From Glandiceps talaboti (taxonomy: Eukaryota > Hemichordata > Enteropneusta > Spengelidae): a stretch of DNA of 64,000 nt. A model generated the notes under the pieces. That model was given only the letters and a program-made list of their open reading frames with translations, did not search any database and was not told the DNA's origin. Within the stretch, counting starts at the first letter, position 1. Each line of letters begins with the position of its first letter. The position numbers and the translations under genes are program-made. Shown here one piece after another: positions 13,701 through 28,700 of the stretch. The stretch is from NCBI RefSeq assembly GCF_964340395.1, contig NC_135567.1:1074109-1138108 (forward strand), in the 5' to 3' direction.

Positions 13701-16700
13701 ACTGTACTACACTTATCTATTATAGTAATGTTACAGTACTGTACTACACTTATCTATTACAGTAATGTTACAGTACTGTATTACACTTATCTATTATAGT
13801 AATGTTATAGTACTGTACTACACTTATCTACTATAGTAATATTACAGTACTGTACTACACTTATCTATTATAGTAATGTTATAGTACTGTATTACACTTA
13901 TCTATTATAGTAATGTTACAGTATTGTACTACACTTATCTATTATAGTAATGTTATAGTACTGTATTACACTTATCTATTATAGTAATGTTACAGTATTG
14001 TACTACACTTATCTATTATAGTAATGTTACAGTACTGTACTACACTTATCTATTATAGTAATGTTACAGTACTGTACTACACTTATCTATTATAGTAATG
14101 TTACAGTACTGTACTACACTTATCTATTATAGTAATGTTATAGTACTGTACTACACTTATCTATTATAGTAATATTACAGTACTGTACTACACTTATCTA
14201 TTATAGTAATATTACAGTACTGTACTACACTTGTACTTATCTATTATAGTAATGTTATAGTACTGTATTACACTTATCTATTATAGTAATGTTACAGTAC
14301 TGTACTACACTTATCTATTATAGTAATGTTATAGTACTGTATTACACTTATCTATTATAGTAATGTTATAGTACTGTATTACACTTATCTATTATAGTAA
14401 TGTTACAGTACTGTACTACACTATCTATTTATAGTAATGTTACAGTACTGTACTACACTTATCTATTATAGTGATGTTACAGTATTGTAATACATTTATC
14501 TATTATAGTAATGTTATAGTACTGTACTACACTTATCTATTATAGTGATGTTACAGTATTGTAATACACTTATCTATTATAGTAATGTTACAGTACTGTA
14601 TTACACTTATCTATTACAGTAATGTTACAGTATTGTAATACACTTATCTATTATAGTAATGTTACAGTACTGTATTACACTTATCTATTACACTAATGTT
14701 ACAGTACTGTACTACACTTATCTATTATAGTAATGTTACAGTACTGTATTACACTTATCTATTACAGTAATGTTACAGTATTGTACTACACTTATCTATT
14801 ATAGTAATGTTACAGTACTGTACTACACTTATCTATTACACTAATGTTACAGTACTGTAATACACTTATCTATTATAGTAATGTTACAGTACTGTATTAC
14901 ACTTATCTATTACAGTAATGTTACAGTATTGTACTACACTTATCTATTATAGTAATGTTACAGTACTGTACTACACTTATCTATTATAGTAATGTTACAG
15001 TACTGTATTACACTTATCTACTATAGTAATGTTATAGTACTGTACTACACTTATCTATTATAGTAATGTTACAGTACTGTATTACACTTATCTATTACAC
15101 TAATGTTATAGTATTGTACTACACTTATCTATTATAGTAATGTTACAGTACTGTATTACACTTATCTATTACAGTAATGTTACAGTATTGTAATACACTT
15201 ATCTATTATAGTAATGTTACAGTATTGTACTACACTTATCTATTATAGTAATGTTACAGTATTGTATTACACTTATCTATTATAGTAATGTTACGGTATT
15301 GTACTACACTTATCTACTATAGTAATGTTACAGTACTGTACTACACTTATCTACTATAGTAATGTTACAGTACTGTACTACACTTATCTATTATAGTGAT
15401 GTTACAGTATTGTATTACACTTATCTATTATAGTAATGTTACAGTATTGTACTACACTTATCTATTATAGTAATGTTACAGTATTGTACTACACTTATCT
15501 ATTATAGTAATGTTACAGTATTGTACTACACTTATCTATTATAGTAATGTTACAGTATTGTACTACACTTATCTATTATAGTAATGTTACAGTATTGTAC
15601 TACACTTATCTATTATAGTAATGTTACAGTATTGTACTACACTTATCTATTATAGTAATGTTACAGTATTGTACTACACTTATCTATTATAGTAATATTA
15701 CAGTATTGTACTACACTTATCTATTATAGTAATGTTACAGTATTGTACTACACTTATCTATTATAGTAATGTTACAGTACTGTACTACACTTATCTATTA
15801 TAGTAATGTTACAGTATTGTACTACACTTATCTATTATAGTAATGTTACAGTATTGTACTACACTTATCTATTATAGTAATGTTACAGTACTGTACTACA
15901 CTTATCTACTATAGTAATGTTATAGTATTGTACTACACTTATCTATTATAGTAATGTTACAGTATTGTATTACACTTATCTATTATAGTAATATTACAGT
16001 ATTGTATTACACTTATCTATTACAGTAATATTACAGTATTGTATTACACTTATCTATTATAGTAATGTTACAGTACTGTACTACACTTATCTATTATAGT
16101 AATGTTACAGTATTGTACTACACTTATCTATTATAGTAATGTTATAGTACTGTATTACACTTATCTATTATAGTAATGTTATAGTACTGTATTACACTTA
16201 TCTATTATAGTGATGTTACAGTACTGTACTACACTTATCTACTATAGTAATATTATAGTACTGTATTACACTTATCTATTATAGTAATGTTACAGTATTG
16301 TACTACACTTATCTATCATAGTAATGTTACAGTATTGTATTACACTTATCTATTATAGTAATGTTACAGTACTGTATTACACTTATCTATTATAGTAATG
16401 NNNNNNNNNNNNNNNNNNNNNNNNNNNNNNNNNNNNNNNNNNNNNNNNNNNNNNNNNNNNNNNNNNNNNNNNNNNNNNNNNNNNNNNNNNNNNNNNNNNN
16501 AGTAATGTTATAGTATTGTACTATACTTATCTATTATAGTAATGTTACAGTATTGTACTACACTTATCTATTATAGTAATGTTATAGTATTGTATTACAC
16601 TTATCTATTATAGTAATGTTACAGTACTGTATTACACTTATCTATTATAGTAATGTTACAGTACTGTATTACACTTATCTATTATAGTAATGTTACAGTA

Positions 16701-19700
16701 TTGTACTATACTTATCTATTATAGTAATGTAACAGTACTGTATTACACTTATCTATTATAGTAATGTTATAGTATTGTACTATACTTATCTATTATAGTA
16801 ATGTTTACAGTACTGATTACACTTATCTATTATAGTAATGTTATAGTACTGTACTACACTTATCTACTATAGTAATGTTATAGTATTGTACTACACTTAT
16901 CTATTATAGTAATGTTACAGTATTGTATTACACTTATCTATTATAGTAATGTTATAGTATTGTATTACACTTATCTATTATAGTAATGTTACAGTACTGT
17001 ACTACACTTATCTATTATAGTAATGTTATAGTACTGTACTACACTTATCTATTATAGTAATGTTATAGTATTGTATTACACTTATCTATTATAGTAATGT
17101 TATAGTACTGTACTACACTTATCTATTATAGTAATGTTATAGTATTGTACTACACTTATCTATTATAGTAATGTTACAGTACTGTACTACACTTATCTAT
17201 TATAGTAATGTTATAGTACTGTACTACACTTATCTATTATAGTAATGTTATAGTATTGTACTACACTTATCTATTATAGTAATGTATAGTATTGTACTAC
17301 ACTTATCTATTATAGTAATGTTACAGTACTGTACTACACTTATCTATTATAGTAATGTTATAGTACTGTACTACACTTATCTATTATAGTAATGTTATAG
17401 TACTGTACTACACTTATCTATTATAGTAATGTTATAGTACTGTACTACACTTATCTATTATAGTAATGTTACAGTACTGTATTACACTTATCTATTATAG
17501 TAATGTTATAGTACTGTACTACACTTATCTATTATAGTAATGTTATAGTACTGTACTACACTTATCTATTATAGTAATGTTATAGTACTGTACTACACTT
17601 ATCTATTATAGTAATGTTATAGTACTGTACTACACTTATCTATTATAGTAATGTTATAGTACTGTACTACACTTATCTATTATAGTAATGTTATAGTATT
17701 GTACTACACTTATCTATTATAGTAATGTTACAGTACTGTATTACACTTATCTATTATAGTGATGTTACAGTACTGTACTACACTTATCTACTATACTAAT
17801 GTTACAGTACTGTATTACACTTATCTATTATAGTAATGTTACAGTACTGTATTACACTTATCTATTATAGTAATGTTACAGTACTGTACTACACTTATCT
17901 ATTATAGTAATGTTATAGTACTGTATTACACTTATCTATTATAGTAATGTTATAGTACTGTATTACACTTATCTATTATAGTAATGTTATAGTACTGTAC
18001 TACACTTATCTATTATAGTAATGTTATAGTACTGTATTACACTTATCTATTATAGTAATGTTATAGTACTGTACTACACTTATCTATTATAGTAATGTTA
18101 TAGTACTGTATTACACTTATCTATTATAGTAATGTTACAGTACTGTACTACACTTATCTATTATAGTAATGTTATAGTACTGTACTACACTTATCTATTA
18201 TAGTAATGTTATAGTACTGTATTACACTTATCTATTATAGTAATGTTATAGTACTGTATTACACTTATCTATTATAGTAATGTTATAGTACTGTATTACA
18301 CTTATCTATTACAGTGATGTTACAGTACTGTACTACACTTATCTATTATAGTAATGTTATAGTACTGTACTACACTTATCTATTATAGTAATGTTATAGT
18401 ACTGTATTACACTTATCTATTATAGTAATGTTATAGTACTGTATTACACTTATCTATTATAGTAATGTTACAGTATTGTATTACACTTATCTATTATAGT
18501 AATGTTATAGTACTGTACTACACTTATCTATTATAGTAATGTTATAGTATTGTACTACACTTATCTATTATAGTAATGTTATAGTATTGTACTACACTTA
18601 TCTATTATAGTAATGTTACAGTACTGTACTACACTTATCTATTATAGTAATGTTGTAGTATTGTACTACACTTATCTATTATAGTAATGTTACAGTACTG
18701 TACTACACTTATCTATTATAGTAATGTTGTAGTATTGTACTACACTTATCTATTATAGTAATGTTACAGTACTGTATTACACTTATCTAATATAGTAATG
18801 TTATAGTACTGTATTACACTTATCTATTATAGTAATGTTATAGTACTGTATTACACTTATCTATTATAGTAATGTTATAGTACTGTATTACACTTATCTA
18901 TTATAGTAATGTTATAGTACTGTACTACACTTATCTATTATAGTAATGTTATAGTACTGTATTACACTTATCTATTATAGTAATGTTATAGTACTGTATT
19001 ACACTTATCTATTATAGTAATGTTACAGTATGTATTACACTTATCTATTATAGTAATGTTATAGTACTGTACTACACTTATCTATTATAGTAATGTTATA
19101 GTATTGTACTACACTTATCTATTATAGTAATGTTATAGTATTGTACTACACTTATCTATTATAGTAATGTTATAGTACTGTATTACACTTATCTATTATA
19201 GTAATGTTATAGTACTGTATTACACTTATCTATTATAGTAATGTTATAGTACTGTATTACACTTATCTATTATAGTAATGTTATAGTACTGTACTACACT
19301 TATCTATTATAGTAATGTTATAGTACTGTACTACACTTATCTATTATAGTAATGTTATAGTACTGTATTACACTTATCTATTATAGTAATGTTACAGTAT
19401 TGTACTATACTTATCTATTATAGTAATGTTGTAGTATTGTATTACACTTATCTATTATAGTAATGTTACAGTATTGTACTACACTTATCTATTATAGTAA
19501 TGTTATAGTACTGTATTACACTTATCTATTATAGTAATGTTATAGTATTGTACTATACTTATCTATATAGTAATGTTGTAGTATTGTATTACACTTATCT
19601 ATTATAGTAATGTTACAGTACTGTACTACACTTATATATTATAGTAATGTTATAGTACTGTATTACACTTATCGATTATAGTAATGTTATAGTACTGTAC

Positions 19701-22700
19701 TATACTTATCTATTATAGTAATATTACAGTATTGTATTACACTTATCTATTATAGTAATATTACAGTACTGTATTACACTTATCTATTATAGTAATGTTA
19801 CAGTACTGTATTACACTTATCTATTATAGTAATGTTATAGTATTGTATTACACTTATCTATTATAGTAATGTTATAGTACTGTACTACACTTATCTATTA
19901 TAGTAATGTTATAGTATTGTATTACACTTATCTATTATAGTAATGTTGTAGTATTGTATTACACTTATCTATTATAGTAATGTTATAGTATTGTATTACA
20001 CTTATCTATTATAGTAATGTTATAGTACTGTATTACACTTATCTATTATAGTAATGTTGTAGTATTGTACTACACTTATCTATTATAGTAATGTTACGGT
20101 ATTGTACTACACTTATCTACTATAGTAATGTTACAGTATTGTATTACACTTATCTACTATAGTAATGTTACAGTACTGTACTACACTTATCTATTATAGT
20201 AATGTTATAGTACTGTATTACACTTATCTACTATAGTAATGTTATAGTACTGTACTACACTTATCTATTATAGTAATGTTATAGTACTGTACTACACTTA
20301 TCTATTATAGTAATGTTACAGTACTGTACTACACTTATCTATTATAGTAATGTTACGGTACTGTACTACACTTATCTATTATAGTAATGTTACAGTATTG
20401 TACTACACTTATCTACTATAGTAATGTTATAGTACTGTACTACACTTATCTATTATAGTAATATTACAGTATTGTATTACACTTATCTATTATAGTAATA
20501 TTACAGTACTGTACTACACTTATCTATTATAGTAATGTTACGGTACTGTACTACACTTATCTATTATAGTAATGTTACAGTATTGTACTACACTTATCTA
20601 TTATAGTAATGTTATAGTACTGTACTACACTTATCTATTATAGTAATGTTGTAGTATTGTATTACACTTATCTATTATAGTAATGTTATAGTACTGTACT
20701 ACACTTATCTACTATAGTAATGTTACAGTACTGTATTACACTTATCTATTATAGTAATGTTACAGTATTGTACTACACTTATCTATTATAGTAATGTTAC
20801 AGTACTGTATTACACTTATCTATTATAGTAATGTTATAGTATTGTACTACACTTATCTATTATAGTAATGTTACAGTATTGTACTACACTTATCTACTAT
20901 AGTAATGTTACAGTACTGTACTACACTTATCTATTATAGTAATGTTACGGTACTGTACTACACTTATCTATTACAGTGATGTTACAGTACTGTACTATAC
21001 TTATCTACTATAGTAATGTTATAGTACTGTACTACACTTATCTATTATAGTAATGTTATAGTACTGTACTACACTTATCTATTATAGTAATGTTATAGTA
21101 CTGTACTACACTTATCTATTATAGTAATGTTATAGTATTGTACTACACTTATCTATTATAGTAATGTTATAGTACTGTACTACACTTATCTATTATAGTA
21201 ATGTTACAGTACTGTACTACACTTATCTATTATAGTAATGTTACAGTATTGTATTACACTTATCTATTATAGTAATGTTACAGTACTGTACTATACTTAT
21301 CTATTATAGTAATGTTACAGTATTGTATTACACTTATCTATTATAGTAATGTTATAGTATTGTATTACACTTATCTATTATAGTAATGTTATAGTACTGT
21401 ATTACACTTATCTATTATAGTAATGTTACAGTACTGTATTACACTTATCTATTACAGTGATGTTACAGTACTGTACTATACTTATCTATTATAGTAATGT
21501 TACGGTACTGTACTACACTTATCTATTATAGTAATGTTACAGTACTGTACTACACTTATCTATTACAGTGATGTTACAGTATTGTACTACACTTATCTAT
21601 TATAGTAATGTTACGGTACTGTACTACACTTATCTATTATAGTAATGTTACAGTACTGTATTACACTTATCTATTACAGTGATGTTACAGTACTGTACTA
21701 CACTTATCTATTATAGTAATGTTACGGTACTGTACTACACTTATCTACTATAGTAATGTTATAGTACTGTATTACACTTATCTATTACAGTGATGTTACA
21801 GTACTGTACTACACTTATCTATTATAGTAATGTTACGGTACTGTACTACACTTATCTATTATAGTAATGTTACAGTATTGTATTACACTTATCTATTATA
21901 GTAATGTTACAGTATTGTACTACACTTATCTATTATAGTAATGTTACAGTATTGTATTACACTTATCTATTATAGTAATGTTACAGTATTGTATTACACT
22001 TATCTATTATAGTAATGTTACAGTATTGTATTACACTTATCTATTATAGTAATGTTATAGTACTGTATTACACTTATCTATTATAGTAATGTTACAGTAC
22101 TGTATTACACTTATCTATTACAGTGATGTTACAGTACTGTACTACACTTATCTATTATAGTAATGTTACGGTACTGTACTACACTTATCTACTATAGTAA
22201 TATTACAGTACTGTATTACACTTATCTATTATAGTAATGTTATAGTATTGTACTACACTTATCTACTATAGTAATGTTATAGTATTGTATTACACTTATC
22301 TATTATAGTAATATTACAGTACTGTACTACACTTATCTATTACAGTGATGTTACAGTACTGTACTACACTTATCTACTATAGTAATGTTATAGTACTGTA
22401 CTACACTTATCTATTATAGTAATGTTATAGTACTGTATTACACTTATCTATTATAGTAATGTTATAGTACTGTACTACACTTATCTATTATAGTAATGTT
22501 ACAGTACTGTACTACACTTATCTATTATAGTAATGTTACGGTACTGTACTACACTTATCTATTATAGTAATGTTACAGTATTGTACTACACTTATCTACT
22601 ATAGTAATGTTATAGTACTGTACTACACTTATCTATTATAGTAATATTACAGTATTGTATTACACTTATCTATTATAGTAATATTACAGTACTGTACTAC

Positions 22701-25700
22701 ACTTATCTATTATAGTAATGTTACGGTACTGTACTACACTTATCTATTATAGTAATGTTACAGTATTGTACTACACTTATCTATTATAGTAATGTTATAG
22801 TACTGTACTACACTTATCTATTATAGTAATGTTGTAGTATTGTATTACACTTATCTATTATAGTAATGTTATAGTACTGTACTACACTTATCTATTATAG
22901 TAATGTTACAGTACTGTACTACACTTATCTATTATAGTAATGTTACAGTACTGTACTACACTTATCTATTATAGTAATGTTATAGTATTGTACTACACTT
23001 ATCTATTATAGTAATGTTACAGTACTGTACTACACTTATCTATTATAGTAATGTTATAGTATTGTATTACACTTATCTATTATAGTAATGTTATAGTACT
23101 GTACTACACTTATCTATTATAGTAATGTTATAGTACTGTACTACACTTATCTACTATAGTAATGTTACAGTACTGTATTACACTTATCTATTATAGTAAT
23201 GTTACAGTATTGTACTACACTTATCTATTATAGTAATGTTACAGTACTGTATTACACTTATCTATTATAGTAATGTTATAGTATTGTACTACACTTATCT
23301 ATTATAGTAATGTTACAGTATTGTACTACACTTATCTACTATAGTAATGTTACAGTACTGTACTACACTTATCTATTATAGTAATGTTACGGTACTGTAC
23401 TACACTTATCTATTACAGTGATGTTACAGTACTGTACTATACTTATCTACTATAGTAATGTTATAGTACTGTACTACACTTATCTATTATAGTAATGTTA
23501 TAGTACTGTACTACACTTATCTATTATAGTAATGTTATAGTACTGTACTACACTTATCTATTATAGTAATGTTATAGTATTGTACTACACTTATCTATTA
23601 TAGTAATGTTATAGTACTGTACTACACTTATCTATTATAGTAATGTTACAGTACTGTACTACACTTATCTATTATAGTAATGTTACAGTATTGTATTACA
23701 CTTATCTATTATAGTAATGTTACAGTACTGTACTATACTTATCTATTATAGTAATGTTACAGTATTGTATTACACTTATCTATTATAGTAATGTTATAGT
23801 ATTGTATTACACTTATCTATTATAGTAATGTTATAGTACTGTATTACACTTATCTATTATAGTAATGTTACAGTACTGTATTACACTTATCTATTACAGT
23901 GATGTTACAGTACTGTACTATACTTATCTATTATAGTAATGTTACGGTACTGTACTACACTTATCTATTATAGTAATGTTACAGTACTGTACTACACTTA
24001 TCTATTACAGTGATGTTACAGTATTGTACTACACTTATCTATTATAGTAATGTTACGGTACTGTACTACACTTATCTATTATAGTAATGTTACAGTACTG
24101 TATTACACTTATCTATTACAGTGATGTTACAGTACTGTACTACACTTATCTATTATAGTAATGTTACGGTACTGTACTACACTTATCTACTATAGTAATG
24201 TTATAGTACTGTATTACACTTATCTATTACAGTGATGTTACAGTACTGTACTACACTTATCTATTATAGTAATGTTACGGTACTGTACTACACTTATCTA
24301 TTATAGTAATGTTACAGTATTGTATTACACTTATCTATTATAGTAATGTTACAGTATTGTACTACACTTATCTATTATAGTAATGTTACAGTATTGTATT
24401 ACACTTATCTATTATAGTAATGTTACAGTATTGTATTACACTTATCTATTATAGTAATGTTACAGTATTGTATTACACTTATCTATTATAGTAATGTTAT
24501 AGTACTGTATTACACTTATCTATTATAGTAATGTTACAGTACTGTATTACACTTATCTATTACAGTGATGTTACAGTACTGTACTACACTTATCTATTAT
24601 AGTAATGTTACGGTACTGTACTACACTTATCTACTATAGTAATATTACAGTACTGTATTACACTTATCTATTATAGTAATGTTATAGTATTGTACTACAC
24701 TTATCTACTATAGTAATGTTATAGTATTGTATTACACTTATCTATTATAGTAATATTACAGTACTGTACTACACTTATCTATTACAGTGATGTTACAGTA
24801 CTGTACTACACTTATCTACTATAGTAATGTTATAGTACTGTACTACACTTATCTATTATAGTAATGTTATAGTACTGTATTACACTTATCTATTATAGTA
24901 ATGTTACGGTACTGTACTACACTTATCTATTATAGTAATGTTACAGTACTGTATTACACTTATCTATTACAGTGATGTTACAGTACTGTACTACACTTAT
25001 CTATTATAGTAATGTTACGGTACTGTACTACACTTATCTACTATAGTAATGTTATAGTACTGTATTACACTTATCTATTACAGTGATGTTACAGTACTGT
25101 ACTACACTTATCTATTATAGTAATGTTACGGTACTGTACTACACTTATCTATTATAGTAATGTTACAGTATTGTATTACACTTATCTATTATAGTAATGT
25201 TACAGTATTGTACTACACTTATCTATTATAGTAATGTTACAGTATTGTATTACACTTATCTATTATAGTAATGTTACAGTATTGTATTACACTTATCTAT
25301 TATAGTAATGTTACAGTATTGTATTACACTTATCTATTATAGTAATGTTATAGTACTGTATTACACTTATCTATTATAGTAATGTTACAGTACTGTATTA
25401 CACTTATCTATTACAGTGATGTTACAGTACTGTACTACACTTATCTATTATAGTAATGTTACGGTACTGTACTACACTTATCTACTATAGTAATATTACA
25501 GTACTGTATTACACTTATCTATTATAGTAATGTTATAGTATTGTACTACACTTATCTACTATAGTAATGTTATAGTATTGTATTACACTTATCTATTATA
25601 GTAATATTACAGTACTGTACTACACTTATCTATTACAGTGATGTTACAGTACTGTACTACACTTATCTACTATAGTAATGTTATAGTACTGTACTACACT

Positions 25701-28700
25701 TATCTATTATAGTAATGTTATAGTACTGTATTACACTTATCTATTATAGTAATGTTATAGTACTGTACTACACTTATCTATTATAGTAATGTTACAGTAC
25801 TGTACTACACTTATCTATTATAGTAATGTTACGGTACTGTACTACACTTATCTATTATAGTAATGTTACAGTATTGTACTACACTTATCTACTATAGTAA
25901 TGTTATAGTACTGTACTACACTTATCTATTATAGTAATATTACAGTATTGTATTACACTTATCTATTATAGTAATATTACAGTACTGTACTACACTTATC
26001 TATTATAGTAATGTTACGGTACTGTACTACACTTATCTATTATAGTAATGTTACAGTATTGTACTACACTTATCTATTATAGTAATGTTATAGTACTGTA
26101 CTACACTTATCTATTATAGTAATGTTGTAGTATTGTATTACACTTATCTATTATAGTAATGTTATAGTACTGTACTACACTTATCTACTATAGTAATGTT
26201 ACAGTACTGTATTACACTTATCTATTATAGTAATGTTACAGTATTGTACTACACTTATCTATTATAGTAATGTTACAGTACTGTATTACACTTATCTATT
26301 ATAGTAATGTTATAGTATTGTACTACACTTATCTATTATAGTAATGTTACAGTATTGTACTACACTTATCTACTATAGTAATGTTACAGTACTGTACTAC
26401 ACTTATCTATTATAGTAATGTTACGGTACTGTACTACACTTATCTATTACAGTGATGTTACAGTACTGTACTATACTTATCTACTATAGTAATGTTATAG
26501 TACTGTACTACACTTATCTATTATAGTAATGTTATAGTACTGTACTACACTTATCTATTATAGTAATGTTATAGTACTGTACTACACTTATCTATTATAG
26601 TAATGTTATAGTATTGTACTACACTTATCTATTATAGTAATGTTATAGTACTGTACTACACTTATCTATTATAGTAATGTTACAGTACTGTACTACACTT
26701 ATCTATTATAGTAATGTTACAGTATTGTATTACACTTATCTATTATAGTAATGTTACAGTACTGTACTATACTTATCTATTATAGTAATGTTACAGTATT
26801 GTATTACACTTATCTATTATAGTAATGTTATAGTATTGTATTACACTTATCTATTATAGTAATGTTATAGTACTGTATTACACTTATCTATTATAGTAAT
26901 GTTACAGTACTGTATTACACTTATCTATTACAGTGATGTTACAGTACTGTACTATACTTATCTATTATAGTAATGTTACGGTACTGTACTACACTTATCT
27001 ATTATAGTAATGTTACAGTACTGTACTACACTTATCTATTACAGTGATGTTACAGTATTGTACTACACTTATCTATTATAGTAATGTTACGGTACTGTAC
27101 TACACTTATCTATTATAGTAATGTTACAGTACTGTATTACACTTATCTATTACAGTGATGTTACAGTACTGTACTACACTTATCTATTATAGTAATGTTA
27201 CGGTACTGTACTACACTTATCTACTATAGTAATGTTATAGTACTGTATTACACTTATCTATTACAGTGATGTTACAGTACTGTACTACACTTATCTATTA
27301 TAGTAATGTTACGGTACTGTACTACACTTATCTATTATAGTAATGTTACAGTATTGTATTACACTTATCTATTATAGTAATGTTACAGTATTGTACTACA
27401 CTTATCTATTATAGTAATGTTACAGTATTGTATTACACTTATCTATTATAGTAATGTTACAGTATTGTATTACACTTATCTATTATAGTAATGTTACAGT
27501 ATTGTATTACACTTATCTATTATAGTAATGTTATAGTACTGTATTACACTTATCTATTATAGTAATGTTACAGTACTGTATTACACTTATCTATTACAGT
27601 GATGTTACAGTACTGTACTACACTTATCTATTATAGTAATGTTACGGTACTGTACTACACTTATCTACTATAGTAATATTACAGTACTGTATTACACTTA
27701 TCTATTATAGTAATGTTATAGTATTGTACTACACTTATCTACTATAGTAATGTTATAGTATTGTATTACACTTATCTATTATAGTAATATTACAGTACTG
27801 TACTACACTTATCTATTACAGTGATGTTACAGTACTGTACTACACTTATCTACTATAGTAATGTTATAGTACTGTACTACACTTATCTATTATAGTAATG
27901 TTATAGTACTGTATTACACTTATCTATTATAGTAATGTTATAGTACTGTACTACACTTATCTACTATAGTAATATTACAGTATTGTATTACACTTATCTA
28001 CTATAGTAATGTTATAGTACTGTATTACACTTATCTACTATAGTAATGTTATAGTACTGTATTACACTTATCTATTATAGTAATGTTACAGTACTGTATT
28101 ACACTTATCTACTATAGTAATGTTACAGTACTATATTACACTTATCTACTATAGTAATGTTATAGTACTGTATTACACTTATCTATTATAGTAATGTTAT
28201 AGTACTGTACTACACTTATCTACTATAGTAATGTTATAGTACTGTATTACACTAATCTATTATAGTAATATTACAGTATTGTATTACACTTATCTATTAT
28301 AGTAATGTTATAGTACTGTACTACACTTATCTATTATAGTAATGTTACAGTACTGTACTACACTTATCTATTATAGTAATGTTATAGTACTGTACTACAC
28401 TTATCTACTATAGTAATGTTACAGTACTGTACTACACTTATCTATTATAGTAATATTACAGTATTGTATTACACTTATCTATTACAGTGATGTTACAGTA
28501 CTGTATTACACTTATCTATTATAGTAATGTTATAGTACTGTATTACACTTATCTATTATAGTAATGTTATAGTACTGTATTACACTTATCTACTATAGTA
28601 ATGTTATAGTACTGTACTACACTTATCTATTATAGTAATGTTATAGTACTGTATTACACTTATCTATTACAGTGATGTTACAGTACTGTACTATACTTAT

